From contig DDSR01000264.1 in the NCBI GenBank assembly GCA_002343455.1, positions 1 to 12,289 on the forward strand: 12,289 nucleotides of DNA, written 5' to 3'. The notes beneath the pieces were generated by a model. That model was not told where the DNA came from. It saw only the letters and a program-made list of their open reading frames with translations, and did no database searches. The translations under genes and the position numbers were made by a program. The first letter of the stretch is position 1, and each line of letters opens with the position of its first letter. The DNA is from Deltaproteobacteria bacterium UBA2385 (GTDB lineage Bacteria > Myxococcota_A > UBA796 > UBA2385). Shown piece after piece: positions 1 to 8,400 of this stretch.

Positions 1-22
1 CCAGGGAGCTGCGTTGTTTCAT
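1..22 (-). CDS. Possible start of a further downstream gene (left-edge fragment)
   Basis: An ATG at 22 to 20 on the minus strand opens seven codons reading MKQRSSL before the window ends. It lies 32 bp after the stop of the zinc hydrolase gene, on the same strand, so it could be the fifth gene of the operon. The basic start (Lys, Arg) would suit a signal peptide or membrane anchor. The ribosome binding site is weak: only AGAG just upstream, and a small GC hairpin (33 to 46) lies in the gap. An earlier ATG at 49 ends at a TGA after nine codons and is not a gene. Too little is visible to name a product. Confidence 0.25.
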
Positions 23-54
23 GGCTCTGGGAGGCGCCTCAGCGCCATGGGGGA

Positions 55-1029
55 CTACACGTCCCGGACGGCCAGGGTGGCGATGGCGCTGGAGGCCGGG
101 ACCCAGCAGCGGTCGGGGATGGCCACGACGAAGCCGGGCTCGGCAGCCGACAGCTCCTGGATGGTGCGACCGTCCAGGCTGCGGACCCGAGCCAGCAGCT
201 CGCCGGCGGGGAAGAGGCGGCCGGGCTCGACCAGCACCTCGAGCACGCCGGCCTGGCTGCTGCGCGGACCGCTCTCTCGTCGCCAGGGGCCGCCGCTGAC
301 CCGGCTGGGGTGAGCCGGCGCCGGCGCCGAGACCACCCCCGCGAGGCTGAGGACCCCCAGGGCGGCCCGCAGCGCGGTCTCCACCGCCACGGGGTCCACC
401 GCGCGCCGGGGGCCCACCTCCAGGGTGACGGCGGGGATCCCCGGTCCGTTCACCAGGGCGCCGGGCAGGCTACGATCCAGGTTGTAACGAAGATACCGAG
501 GCCGCGGATACTCCCGCAGGACCGTCAGCCCGCTGGCGGCGGCGAGCTCCTGGCAGCGCGCGTCCAGGCCGCGCCTGCCCAGACCCCGACAGACCCGGTC
601 CAGGATGGCGTAGGGCACCGCGCGGACGGCGTCGGTGTGCAGGTCGATCAGCAGCTCGGGCTTTCGGGCCAGCAGGTCCTGCCAGATGGCGGCCACGAGG
701 CGCTCGGCCATGGACCCGTTGGCATCGCCGGGGAAGAGCCGGTTGGGATCGTGATCGTCCCCCGGGACCCCCCGGCAGCCCTCGCGCAGCCCCCCGGGGT
801 TCAGGCTCGGGTACAGGTGGACGACGCCGCAGCGGATCAACTCGGGCAGCAGGTGGCGCAGCCGATGGACCACCGCCACCCCGGTACACTCGTCGCCGTG
901 CAGGTTGGCGGTCAGCACCGCGACGGGGCCCGGGATCCCGGAGTCGATGCTCACCACCGGGAGTTCGCCCACACCCGGCACGACGATCATCGAGCGGCTG
1001 GTCTGGGGTCCGGATGGCGTGGGGGGCAT
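55..1029 (-). CDS. AstE/aspartoacylase-family zinc hydrolase (M14-like), substrate unknown
   Basis: A 324-aa protein of the succinylglutamate desuccinylase/aspartoacylase family. These cytoplasmic zinc enzymes hydrolyse N-acyl amino acids or related amides. The zinc site is visible: HGDE (His44, Glu47) and a third ligand, His131, in LIDLHT. Arg97 in DPNRLFPGD fits the family's substrate-binding Asn-Arg motif, and Glu204 in TLEVG fits the catalytic glutamate. Residues about 260-322 form the small beta-rich C-terminal domain typical of the family (EPGRLFPAGELL). No signal peptide is visible. The ATG at 1029 has AGGG six bases upstream and lies 17 bp after the SGNH hydrolase stop; an internal ATG (Met14) at 990 is an alternative. 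The frame stays open far upstream, but that part only shadows the SGNH gene. True AstE works in arginine catabolism with astA, B, C and D; none are seen here, so the substrate is open. The family call is secure. Confidence 0.9.
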   Translation of the reverse strand: MPPTPSGPQTSRSMIVVPGVGELPVVSIDSGIPGPVAVLTANLHGDECTGVAVVHRLRHLLPELIRCGVVHLYPSLNPGGLREGCRGVPGDDHDPNRLFPGDANGSMAERLVAAIWQDLLARKPELLIDLHTDAVRAVPYAILDRVCRGLGRRGLDARCQELAAASGLTVLREYPRPRYLRYNLDRSLPGALVNGPGIPAVTLEVGPRRAVDPVAVETALRAALGVLSLAGVVSAPAPAHPSRVSGGPWRRESGPRSSQAGVLEVLVEPGRLFPAGELLARVRSLDGRTIQELSAAEPGFVVAIPDRCWVPASSAIATLAVRDV

Positions 1030-1046
1030 AGGGGACCCTAACCGCC

Positions 1047-2333
1047 TCAGCCCCCGCGGCGCGGAGGAGGGCGACCGGCCCCCCGGGGGCAGCGCTCGCT
1101 GAGGCAGGCGGTCGCGTCCAGGGCTGGGACCGCGGGGAGCTCGGCCTGGGGGGCTGGGAGCCCCAGGACGATGGCCGCCTCGCGGGCGAGCAATACGGCC
1201 AGTGCACGGTTCCCGTCCTCGCTGAAGTGCACCGGGTCCCGAAACCAGCGCGGCGGCTCGACCCCCTGGCCGGCCTCCTGGAAGGCCTGTGCGGCGTCGA
1301 CCAGCCGGACGCCCGGGCGGACCAGGGAGCGCAGCTGCCGGTTGACCCGGGAGGAGGCGCGCAGCGGCTTGGGGTCGCGGTCCCGCAGGTCGATCAGCAT
1401 CGCGCTGGCCTGCGAGCGATCCGAGGCCCAGAGCAGTCGGGCGGCCACCTGGTCGAGATCGCGACAGGGCTCGGCCTGCCGCGCCTGCGTGACCGCGAGC
1501 GGATCGACCTCGGTCAGGGGCAGGATCGCGGTGCGGCTGGGTCGCACGCCGAGCTCGGCGAGGCGCTCCGGGCACTCCCAGTGCACGCTGGGAAAGAAGG
1601 CGTTGCTGACGACGGTGGAGAGGAGGACCGGCGCGCCGATCTCGACCAGTCCATCGAGCAGGGCGTCCATTCGCCGCTCGAAGTCCGCCAGCACGGCGTC
1701 CTTCTCGGCCTCGCCCAGCGCCATGTCCCGGCTGTCCCACTGCACGACGACCTGCTTCTCCTCCTGCCCTCGCCAGGTCGCTTCGAGCAGCTCGAAGACC
1801 CGGCTGTGGCCCAGGACCTGCCGGGCCCGGGCCAGGGCGACGGCGCCGGGCTCACCGAAGCGCTGCGAGAAGACGGCGTTGCCGAGGTCGTTGTGGCCCG
1901 AGTACACCACCACGAGGTCCGGCTCCAAGGCCCGCACGCCCGGCAGCTCCGCCAGCAGGTGCCCGGAGTCCATCCCGCCGATGCCCAGGTTGACGACCTC
2001 GGCCTGCAGGAGCTCGGCGAGCTGGTTGGCGGCGAGGCGCGCGTCGTGGGGCGGGCCGGCCAGGGAGCTGCCTCCCAGCATCACGATCCGCGGACGGGCC
2101 GGGTCCTTCGGTGCGGCGGGCCACCACTCGGCGTGCTCGGTCAGCTTCGGGCGCAGCGGCTCGCCCTCGAAGAGGCCCTCGCTACCGTCCGGCATCCGGA
2201 CGACGACGGGCACCATCGGCGGACCGGTCAGGAGGCGAGCGCCGAGCTCGACTCCCAGCAGCAGGGTCGCCCCGAGCAGCAGCCCCAGCAAGGGGCGGCG
2301 GCGCGGGCGGCGGGAGAGGGGGCGCTCGGCCAC
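1047..2333 (-). CDS. Membrane-anchored SGNH/GDSL-family hydrolase
   Basis: A 428-aa protein of the SGNH hydrolase superfamily (esterases, lipases and O-deacetylases with a Ser-Asp-His triad). Residues 7-13 are strongly basic and are followed by a hydrophobic segment (about 14-36), so it is probably an inner-membrane signal anchor with the enzyme in the periplasm. Block I is MLGGSS (nucleophile probably Ser89), block II GIGG (117-120), block III SGHND (145-149, with the oxyanion Asn148), and block V RDPVH (Asp366, His369). The full catalytic set is therefore present. Residues 296-345 have an alanine/leucine-rich helical look often seen in larger deltaproteobacterial SGNH proteins. The Pro/Arg tail after Cys410 and Cys415 is unexplained. 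The start is GTG, one base after the stop of the Omp85 gene, with GGGGA eight bases upstream; translation is probably coupled. The substrate cannot be read from the sequence; an envelope lipid or glycan acyl ester is only a guess from the neighbours. Confidence 0.88.
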   Translation of the reverse strand: MAERPLSRRPRRRPLLGLLLGATLLLGVELGARLLTGPPMVPVVVRMPDGSEGLFEGEPLRPKLTEHAEWWPAAPKDPARPRIVMLGGSSLAGPPHDARLAANQLAELLQAEVVNLGIGGMDSGHLLAELPGVRALEPDLVVVYSGHNDLGNAVFSQRFGEPGAVALARARQVLGHSRVFELLEATWRGQEEKQVVVQWDSRDMALGEAEKDAVLADFERRMDALLDGLVEIGAPVLLSTVVSNAFFPSVHWECPERLAELGVRPSRTAILPLTEVDPLAVTQARQAEPCRDLDQVAARLLWASDRSQASAMLIDLRDRDPKPLRASSRVNRQLRSLVRPGVRLVDAAQAFQEAGQGVEPPRWFRDPVHFSEDGNRALAVLLAREAAIVLGLPAPQAELPAVPALDATACLSERCPRGAGRPPPRRGG

Positions 2334-2334
2334 G

Positions 2335-5300
2335 TCAGAGGTCCCCGAGGGTGAAGGTGACGAGCACCGGTGCCTCGTCCCGCTCGGGGATGGGGCTGGG
2401 GTTGGCGCCGAGGAGCAGGGAGACCGGGCCGATGGCGGTGGAGAGCCGCAGCCCGCCGCCCAGGCCGTAACGCAGCAGCGGATCGGCCCCCTGGAGGCTG
2501 GAGGTGGGCTGGGCCAGGCTGCCGAGGAAGCTGACGCGGCCGAGGTCCACGAAGCCGACCAGGGCGGTGTCCGACAAGCTCGAGAGCCCGATCGAGGAGA
2601 GCGGGAGGCGGAGCTCGGCGCTGCCGGCGAGCAAGAGATCGCCGCCGGTGCGGACCCAGCGCGAGGGGTCCGCCGGGCGCGCCGCGCCGGAGACGAAGGG
2701 CTCGAGACCCTCGGGGAAGCCGGGGTCGGAGCGGGCGACGAGGTTGGCGGGCCCGACGCTCTCGGGCCGGAAGCCGCGCAGGGAGCCGGTTCCACCGAGG
2801 TAGAACCGATCCTCGACGGCGAGGGTGGTGCCGCTCCCCGAGGCCAGGCCCAGCCCGCCGGAGCCGCTCAGAGCCAGGACGGCGCGCCCCAGCGGGAGCA
2901 GCCGCTCGACCCGCCCCTCTCCGCGCAGGCTGGTCGGCGCGGAGATCAGCCCGTCGGAGACCGAGATCAGCCCTGACGCGCGCCAGCCTCGGGTCGGATC
3001 CAGGGGATCGTCCCGACGGTCGAGCACCAGCGCGGCGCTGGGTCCGGTCAGCACCCGCCGGGCTTCGGAGAGGTCGAGCTCCTGGCCGGTGCTCTCTTCC
3101 AGGCCCAGCACATCGAGCCAGGGGTCGCCCTGGACCAGCGCGCCCGGATCGACGTCCTCCAGCCTTCGGATCCGCCCGCCGTAGGAGATCTGGGCCTCGG
3201 AGCGGGCCGAGAGGCGGACCCGCACGCCGACCGAGGCGCCGCTGTCCGAGGTGCGGAAGGTCGGCTCCTGGATGATCTCGTTGAGCACGACGTCGGCGAC
3301 CAGGCGCTGCCCGCGGGCGGGCAGGTTGGGCGCCTCGTAGCGGAGGGCGGCCTTCCAGACCGGCGCGGCGAGGTCCAGGCGCCAGCCGTCGCCGGCCCAG
3401 GCGTAGCCTGCCTGACCGAGGAGGCTGATCCGGTGGCCGAGCCCGCCGATGTTCCGATGGGCCACCAGCGCCCGCGCCTGGGTGCCCCGATCGGTGGCGA
3501 CGCCCCCGGAGAGCTCGACCAGCATCCCGGGGCGCTCGGTCAAGCGGATGATCAGATCGCGCGCGCGCCCGTCCTCGCCGACCAGCTCCAGGTCGACGAC
3601 CCGAAAGAGGTCCAGGTCGTAGAGGCGACGGCGGGTCTCCTCCAGGGCCTCGGGGCCGACCGGCTCACCCACGACGACGGCGAGCTCTCGCTCGATGACC
3701 GTCCGGCGGGTCCGCTGGTTGCCCTGGACGACCACGCTGCGCAGGCGGGCCTGGACGCCCGGGCGCACGATGAAGCGACCGCTGGCCAGGTGATCCTGCC
3801 GGACCAGCTCCAGCTCGACGTCCGCGCTGAGATAGCCGCGATCACGCAGCTCTGCGGCCAGCTCCAGGCGCAAGGACTCCAGCTCGCCGGGCCTCCAGGG
3901 CTGGCCGACCAGGGCCTCCTTGGCCTCTTCGAAGCGGGCCAGGGTCCGCTCATCCCCCCCCTCGAGCTGGAGCTCCATGAGCACGACGGGCCCGCCCTCG
4001 ACGATCTCGACGGGGACCACCATCGGGACGACCCGGCCCGGCGGAAACAGGGAGAGCCGGGCCTCCTGGGCTTGGGGCTCGCCGATGGTGACGGTGGCGT
4101 CGAGGTAGCCTCGGCCCCGGTAGACCCCCTCCAGGGCGCGCGCCGCGGACCCTGCGGCCCCGTCCACCAGCCGCTTCCGGCCGTAGGCATCCGGCGCCGC
4201 CTGGCGCAAGGCGGCCACGACGGTCGCGTCGGCGAGGGCGTCGGCCCCCTCGACCTCGAAGCGGGCGATGCGGACCCGCGGTCCCCGGCGCACCTCGAAG
4301 ACCACCAGGACGTTCTCGCCGACCTCTCGGAGGTGGGGGATCACCTCGGCCCGGTAGCGGCCCCGACGCTGAAGGGAGCGGCGGACCACCAGCACGGCGT
4401 CTTCGACGACCCCCTCGGTGATGCGCGTTCCCGGCTGCAGGTCGATCAGCTCGCGGAGGCGCTCGTCGCGCGGGGCGCCCGGCCCGGTGGCGAGCAGCTC
4501 GGTGCGAGGCCCCGCCTCCCCGAAGATGCCGATCACCTCGCCTTCCGGGGAGGGGCTGAGCAGGAGGTTCACCCGGGGATCCAGGTAGCCTCGCTCGGCC
4601 AGCCGCAGGACAAGCCGCTCCCGGCCGTCGCGCAGGGCCAGGGCGGTGATGCGTCGCCCGGGTCGCAGGCCGGCCTTGCGCAGCTCACGGCGGGCCTCCT
4701 TCTGGGAGAGCGGCAGGTCGCCGGCCAGCACGACCTCGTCGAGCTTGCGGGGTGGTCCGGGGTGAAGCGCCAGCTCCACGCGGGCGCGGTTCTCGCCTCG
4801 CCGGACAACGGTCAGATCGAGGGTGGGGGTGGGCCAGCCCGCGTCGACCAGGGCCTCCTGCACCCGACGCTCGACCAGGCCAGCGTCCCGACGCACGAAG
4901 AAGGGCTGCCCCCGACCCAGCTCGTGGGCTCGCGCGGCCAGCCGACGTGCGGCCCGGCTGCCGCCCTTGATGTCGACCCGCTCGACCCGGACCGGCGGGT
5001 AGACCCGATACACCACGCGGGCCGCGGCGATGGGCTCGCCGTCGTCGTCGACGGCGAACCAGGGCTCGGCGTCGACCTCCACCGCGGCGAACTCGCCCGC
5101 GCGCACGAGCAGGGCGATGTCCTGTCGCACCATGGCGACGGAGAGCCGCTCGCCCTCGCGGACCCGGAGCAGGGGCTCCAGGCTCTCCCGAGGGAGGCCC
5201 CCCTGGGGCGCCTCCAGGCTGACCTGGGCGACCACCCGGCCGAGCAGCCAGCCGGGCAGCGGCTCCCCCGCTGCGTCCAGATCATCGGCTGCGTCCAGAT

Positions 5301-5448
5301 CATCAGCTGCGTCCTGCTCATCGGCCGGGCCGGGCTCATCGGCCATGTCCAGCCCATCGGCCGGGCCGGGCTCGACAGGCTCCTCCGCTGGCGCGGCGGA
5401 GCTCGACGGCACCCAGATCAGGGATGCCAGCAGCAGGGCGGCGATCAA
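2335..5448 (-). CDS. tamA: TamA/BamA-type Omp85 outer-membrane protein with about seven POTRA repeats
   Basis: A 1037-aa Omp85-superfamily protein: a periplasmic POTRA array and a C-terminal 16-strand-type beta barrel that inserts or assembles outer-membrane proteins. Residues 1-20 look like a signal peptide (cleavage near SSSAA). Residues 21-66 are an acidic, repetitive linker. POTRA-like units, seen as beta-helix-helix-beta-beta patterns with recurrent RGYL motifs, run about 69-152, 153-233, 234-316, 317-390, 391-487, 488-566 and 567-641. The barrel occupies about 642-1037 and shows two family hallmarks: DPLDPTRGW (814-822) and the loop-6 motif LGGTGSLRGF (884-893). The protein ends in LGDL, not in the aromatic residue common in BamA. 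The TTG start overlaps the tamB stop (TTGA). The n-region has no basic residue from TTG; a CTG at 5460 would add GVR but is a rarer start. The tamA symbol rests on the tamB linkage, since the POTRA count exceeds both TamA (three) and BamA (five). A second BamA elsewhere in the genome is not excluded. Confidence 0.9.
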   Translation of the reverse strand: MIAALLLASLIWVPSSSAAPAEEPVEPGPADGLDMADEPGPADEQDAADDLDAADDLDAAGEPLPGWLLGRVVAQVSLEAPQGGLPRESLEPLLRVREGERLSVAMVRQDIALLVRAGEFAAVEVDAEPWFAVDDDGEPIAAARVVYRVYPPVRVERVDIKGGSRAARRLAARAHELGRGQPFFVRRDAGLVERRVQEALVDAGWPTPTLDLTVVRRGENRARVELALHPGPPRKLDEVVLAGDLPLSQKEARRELRKAGLRPGRRITALALRDGRERLVLRLAERGYLDPRVNLLLSPSPEGEVIGIFGEAGPRTELLATGPGAPRDERLRELIDLQPGTRITEGVVEDAVLVVRRSLQRRGRYRAEVIPHLREVGENVLVVFEVRRGPRVRIARFEVEGADALADATVVAALRQAAPDAYGRKRLVDGAAGSAARALEGVYRGRGYLDATVTIGEPQAQEARLSLFPPGRVVPMVVPVEIVEGGPVVLMELQLEGGDERTLARFEEAKEALVGQPWRPGELESLRLELAAELRDRGYLSADVELELVRQDHLASGRFIVRPGVQARLRSVVVQGNQRTRRTVIERELAVVVGEPVGPEALEETRRRLYDLDLFRVVDLELVGEDGRARDLIIRLTERPGMLVELSGGVATDRGTQARALVAHRNIGGLGHRISLLGQAGYAWAGDGWRLDLAAPVWKAALRYEAPNLPARGQRLVADVVLNEIIQEPTFRTSDSGASVGVRVRLSARSEAQISYGGRIRRLEDVDPGALVQGDPWLDVLGLEESTGQELDLSEARRVLTGPSAALVLDRRDDPLDPTRGWRASGLISVSDGLISAPTSLRGEGRVERLLPLGRAVLALSGSGGLGLASGSGTTLAVEDRFYLGGTGSLRGFRPESVGPANLVARSDPGFPEGLEPFVSGAARPADPSRWVRTGGDLLLAGSAELRLPLSSIGLSSLSDTALVGFVDLGRVSFLGSLAQPTSSLQGADPLLRYGLGGGLRLSTAIGPVSLLLGANPSPIPERDEAPVLVTFTLGDL
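5270..5373 (-). repeat. In-frame 18/36-bp tandem repeats encoding an acidic linker
   Basis: On the plus strand the unit gctgcgtccagatcatc occurs at 5270-5286 and 5288-5304, with a diverged third copy at 5306-5322, giving an 18-bp period. A second unit, catcggccgggccgggctc, occurs at 5319-5337 and 5355-5373, 36 bp apart. All of it lies within the Omp85 gene and stays in frame. It encodes hexamer and dodecamer repeats such as EPGPADGLDMAD, EPGPADEQDAAD and DLDAADDLDAAG (about residues 26-61), just after the signal peptide and before the first POTRA unit. Because 18 and 36 are multiples of three, copy-number change would alter linker length without breaking the gene. Confidence 0.85.
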
Positions 5449-8400
5449 TCGAACTCCCAGCGCAGGTTGACCTCGGCGCCCCAGGCCCCTTGGATGTCGA
5501 CGCTGCGCTCTTCCTGCTCGCTGCTCCAGAAGCCTCGCAGGTAGAGGCGACGAGCGAGCCGCTGCTCCAGGCCGATGTAGGTGTCGCGTCCGCCGGAGAT
5601 GTTCTGCTCGATGAGCAGGAGCCCGCCATGCCACCCGACGTCCGTCAGATCGTTCTCGTACAGCAGGCGCAGCTTGGAGGAGACCGAGCCCGAGCCGCGC
5701 TCGCTGGTCCCGCTGACGAGGTCGAGGCGGTCGGGCCGGAGCGGGTCGAGCAGGGTGGAGAGGCCGCGCACTCGAAAGATGCCCTCCTCGGCCCGCTCGA
5801 CGATGCCGATGCTGCTCATCAGCACGTCGCCGCCCTCTACCGCCAGGGCGCGCCCCAGGGCACCGGAGCGCTCCATCTCGGCGCGGGTCATGCCGAAGAC
5901 GAGCAGGGCGTTGATGTCCGCCTGGGCCAGCGGCGGGTCCGAGCGGGTCGAGGTGCGCCAGTCCGACCAGGTGCCCGCTACCTGGGCGTCCACCCGGTAG
6001 CTCTGGTCGGAGGAGCGCACGTCCGTGGTCAGGGCGAGGTCGAGCTCGGGATCGTAGGAGAAGGGATCGACGAAGCGGACCTCACCGCGGAGCAGCTCGA
6101 AGCTGCGCTCCTTGAGGTAGACCCGCCCTCCCGGCAGCGCGCGGATCCGACCGGTCATGCCGGGGCGCGCGGTCGAGCCCATCACCCGCAGCTCTCCCGA
6201 GGCCATCAGGTCGGCGACGTTGTTGCGGACCCGGATGGTCTGGTCGGCCTCCAGCGCCAGCTCCATCGAGAACCAGTCCCGGCTCTCTTCGGCGACGGCG
6301 CCGCGCAGGGCGGGATCGCTGAACTCCAGCATCCAGCTCTCCCAGTCGATGCGCTCGTTGAAGAGCATGTCGCGGACGGTCATCCGGCCCGAGAGCAGCG
6401 GCCGGTCCGACGGCCCGGTGAAGGCGAGGTCGGCGTCCCCTTGCACGGCGGGGAGGAAGTCGAAGTAGCGGACGCGCACGTCGCGGGCCTGGGCGGTCAG
6501 GTCGTAGCGGCGAGGGATGAAGCGCTCGCTCTCGATCCGCCCCTCGGCGCGGACCCTGCCGCCGCCCAGGATGGCGCTGGCCTCGTCGATGACCGAGCGT
6601 TCGGGGGTGGCCCGGACCTTCAGGGCGAGGTCTTCGAAGGTGCCCGGGAACCAGTCGCCGCGCAGGGTGGCCGAATCGACCCGCAGCTCCAGCTCGGGCC
6701 GGACCCGGCCGTCCTCGCTGACCGCGCGGATGGAGACCTGGCCGAGGCCCTCGGCCCGCTGCAGGCCGGGGATGGCCATCCGCAGCAGGTCGAGGTCGAC
6801 CGTGCCTCCCCCCGTGAAGCGCGTGGATCCTTCCTGGCGGCGCTGGCCGGAGAAGCTGAGCTGGGTGGCCCCCCCGGTCATGACGAGCTCGTCGATAGCG
6901 TAGTCCTCGCCTCGCTGCTCCCAGGTCCAGGGCCGGCGAGCGACCAGCTCGTGCTTGTCCCAGCGCAGGACGGTGCGGTCCATGCGGGCCTGGATCTCCA
7001 CGGGGGAGGGCTGGTCGCCGAAGTTGCCGAGGACCAGGCCCTCTCCTCCCACCACCAGCTCGATGGCCTGCCCGTCCGCGGCCGGCGGCAGCACGAGGCT
7101 GACGGGGAAGGCGTCCAGGCGGGCCTCGATCCGGTAGGGCTGCGCCTCCCAGAGGGCCTGCGTGCCCGCCAGCCGGAGGCTCCCCGGGAGGGCGGCGAGC
7201 GAGGGTGGCAGCGTGCCGTCGAGGTCCTCCAGCGCAGGGGGGGCGCCCGGGCCGAGCAGGTGCCCGCCGAAGTACATCGTGCCGGCGCGGGTCGTGAAGG
7301 ACAGGGCGCTGTCAGGGAGGGCCTGGCGGTCGAAGCGAGCGCCGTGGAGGCGCAGCTCGCCGCTGGGCTCGGGCTCGAAGAGGGTGCCGCCCACGACCGC
7401 GTCCAGGCGCAGGGTGCCGGCCAGCCGGCCGCCCAGCTCCTGCAGCAGCTGGCTGTGCTCCAGGCGGAGGCCGTCGCTGCGCAGGTCGATGTTGGCGGCC
7501 CAGCCGGCACCGACCGAGCCGCGGGCGAGCAGGGTCTCCGCTCCCTCGCGGCGCTGGATCCGGGCCTCGTCCAAGGTGAACCGCCCCCCGTCCATGTACC
7601 CGGTGGCGATGCCATCCTCGAAGCGCTCGCCGAAGAGATCGATCTCGGTCAGCTCCAGGCGGGACTCGCCTCCCAGGGCGTCGACGGGCCCTCGCAGCTC
7701 CAGGGTGCCGTCCATGCGGGCATCGACGCCCTCGACCTGCAGGAAGATGCCCATGATGTCCGCCAGCCTCCCCTGGCTGACGAAGTACTGCAGGTCCAGC
7801 AGGGCGGTCTGCTGGAAGTCGAGCTCCACCGCGGCGCGCATTCGCGTCGCGCCCCGCTGGCCTTCGACGTTGGGAAAACCGAGGCGGGTCCGATCGGTCC
7901 AGCGAATCTCGGAGCGGGCTAGATCGGCGAAGGGCAGGTCCCACAGCCGCAGATCGCGCACATCGACGTTGGCCAGGGCGCTGAGGTTGTCGAAAGGGCC
8001 GCCCAGCCAGCCGCGCAGCTTGCCCACCCCGCCCAGGCCCATGTCGGACAGCGGCGAGAGCTCGGAGAGGTCGATCCGGTCGAAGTCGAAGTCGATGTCC
8101 AGCGGCCCGTTGCCCCCGAAGCCGATCCGGGCGGCCGCGCGCCCCTGGGAGCGACGGGTGGTCAGGGGCCGGGCGACCAGGCTGATCCCCTGGTCGTCGA
8201 GATCGAGCTGGCCGCGCAGCCGCAAGACCGGCAGGCGGAGCATGGGCGCGGTGCGACCGACCGGACCGGCTGCCGCCACGAGGTCCTGGCCGGCGATGAA
8301 CCAGGATCCTGCCAGCCTCAGGGGCTTGAGGGTACCGGCCGCCTGGACCTCGAGGTCGGTCCCCATCTCGACCCAGGGTGCCGGCGAGGCGCCCAGCGCC

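Noticed and set aside
33..46. GC hairpin (GGCGC/GCGCC) after the AstE-like gene as an intrinsic terminator
   Set aside because: The stem is only five pairs and no T-run follows in the direction of transcription; kept only as a note.
1030..1740. N-terminal extension of the AstE-like protein up to 1740
   Set aside because: The extra part is Arg/Pro/Gly-rich and overlaps the well-supported SGNH gene in another frame; family homology begins just after the ATG at 1029.
1171..2976. A 601-aa plus-strand open frame
   Set aside because: Antisense to the SGNH and Omp85 genes, Ser/Arg-rich in its first half with a sharp change in composition; typical of a shadow frame.
3433..5544. A 703-aa plus-strand open frame
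   Set aside because: It lies antisense to the Omp85 gene, has low-complexity Gly/Asp/Ala/Leu/Gln composition and no recognisable domain. High-GC codon bias keeps this antisense frame open.
5424..7922. An 832-aa plus-strand open frame
   Set aside because: Antisense to tamB, of the same low-complexity composition, with no domain and no plausible function.
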